A stretch of 60,681 nucleotides of DNA, taken from assembly GCA_947072905.1 (NCBI GenBank), contig CAMTKF010000008.1, positions 1-60,681 of the forward strand, in the 5' to 3' direction. Position 1 is the stretch's first letter. Each line of letters begins with the position of its first letter. Shown here piece after piece: positions 60,672 through 60,681 of this stretch. The notes below the pieces were generated by a model. That model had not been told where the DNA came from. It searched no databases and was given only the letters and a program-made list of their open reading frames with translations. A program made the translations under genes and the position numbers. Origin of the DNA: an uncultured Bacteroidales bacterium. Its GTDB lineage: Bacteria; Bacteroidota; Bacteroidia; Bacteroidales; Muribaculaceae.

Positions 60672-60681
60672 ATGGAAAAGA
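60672..60681 (+). CDS. Start of an unidentified gene (cut by window edge)
   Basis: ATG GAA AAG and one more base are visible after a good -7 box. Three codons do not allow identification. Confidence 0.4.

Overview
The window looks like chromosomal DNA of a gut Bacteroidales bacterium, plausibly Muribaculaceae-like (family level is inference). Supporting signs: promoters carry the Bacteroidota -7 box TAnnTTTG, often with TTTG about 19 bp upstream; Shine-Dalgarno sequences are rare; there is a complete type IX secretion (T9SS) core operon, a sigma/anti-sigma/TonB-receptor trio, and glycan enzymes (GH29, GH30, PL9-like, PL11). No rRNA, CRISPR array or complete prophage is visible. One tRNA (Ala, GGC) lies near the right end.

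Layout. 1-302: left end of an IS110-family element on the minus strand, containing the first 24 codons of the transposase and, upstream of it, a well-formed candidate bridge RNA. It is inserted in an intergenic repeat family that recurs at 10.3 kb and 51.9 kb, where it forms large inverted repeats. 0.5-4.1 kb: small holin-like protein, AraC regulator, and a two-gene unit of an ABC-type ATPase plus a small protein with a PD-(D/E)XK-like core. 4.2-10.2 kb: acyltransferase, THUMP/RlmL-type methyltransferase, purD, membrane protein, pdxB. 10.7-13.5 kb: GH29 fucosidase and an AraC regulator sharing an operator-like sequence. 13.6-16.1 kb: split ThrE exporter and LysR regulator. 16.2-21.4 kb: secreted PL9-like beta-helix protein, then ECF sigma, anti-sigma and TonB receptor. 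21.4-25.9 kb: metalloprotease and an AT-rich accessory patch (broken RhuM-like gene, ORF6N protein, pRiA4b ORF-3-like protein, DUF234-type ATPase). 26-30.6 kb: tightly coupled minus-strand run of MalY-like lyase, aroA, CCGMH-motif protein and metal ABC permease, followed by a cobalamin adenosyltransferase. 30.7-39.3 kb: PL11 lyase, cupin, HxlR regulator with Ca2+ P-type ATPase, GH30, solitary DUF1016 nuclease.

39.6-48.0 kb is a seven-gene T9SS operon read leftwards: lipoprotein, PorT, PorP, PorK, PorL, PorM, PorN. Three proteins elsewhere in the window (PL9-like, PL11 and the 1187-residue leucine-rich-repeat protein at 48.2-51.8 kb) end in T9SS-type sorting domains, so machine and likely cargo are both present. 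52.3-60.3 kb holds thioredoxin, an AspT/YidE-type transporter, pyrC with a polyprenol-phosphate glycosyltransferase, and NamZ/Na+-symporter/WYL-regulator genes that suggest peptidoglycan-sugar salvage. The window closes with tRNA-Ala and the first codons of another gene.

Most striking: the IS110 bridge RNA can be read by eye. Its target loop matches both sides of an intact copy of the repeat into which the element is inserted, and its donor loop matches the element's own end. The ATPase/nuclease-like pair at 2.3-4.1 kb is the best candidate for an unrecognised protein system.
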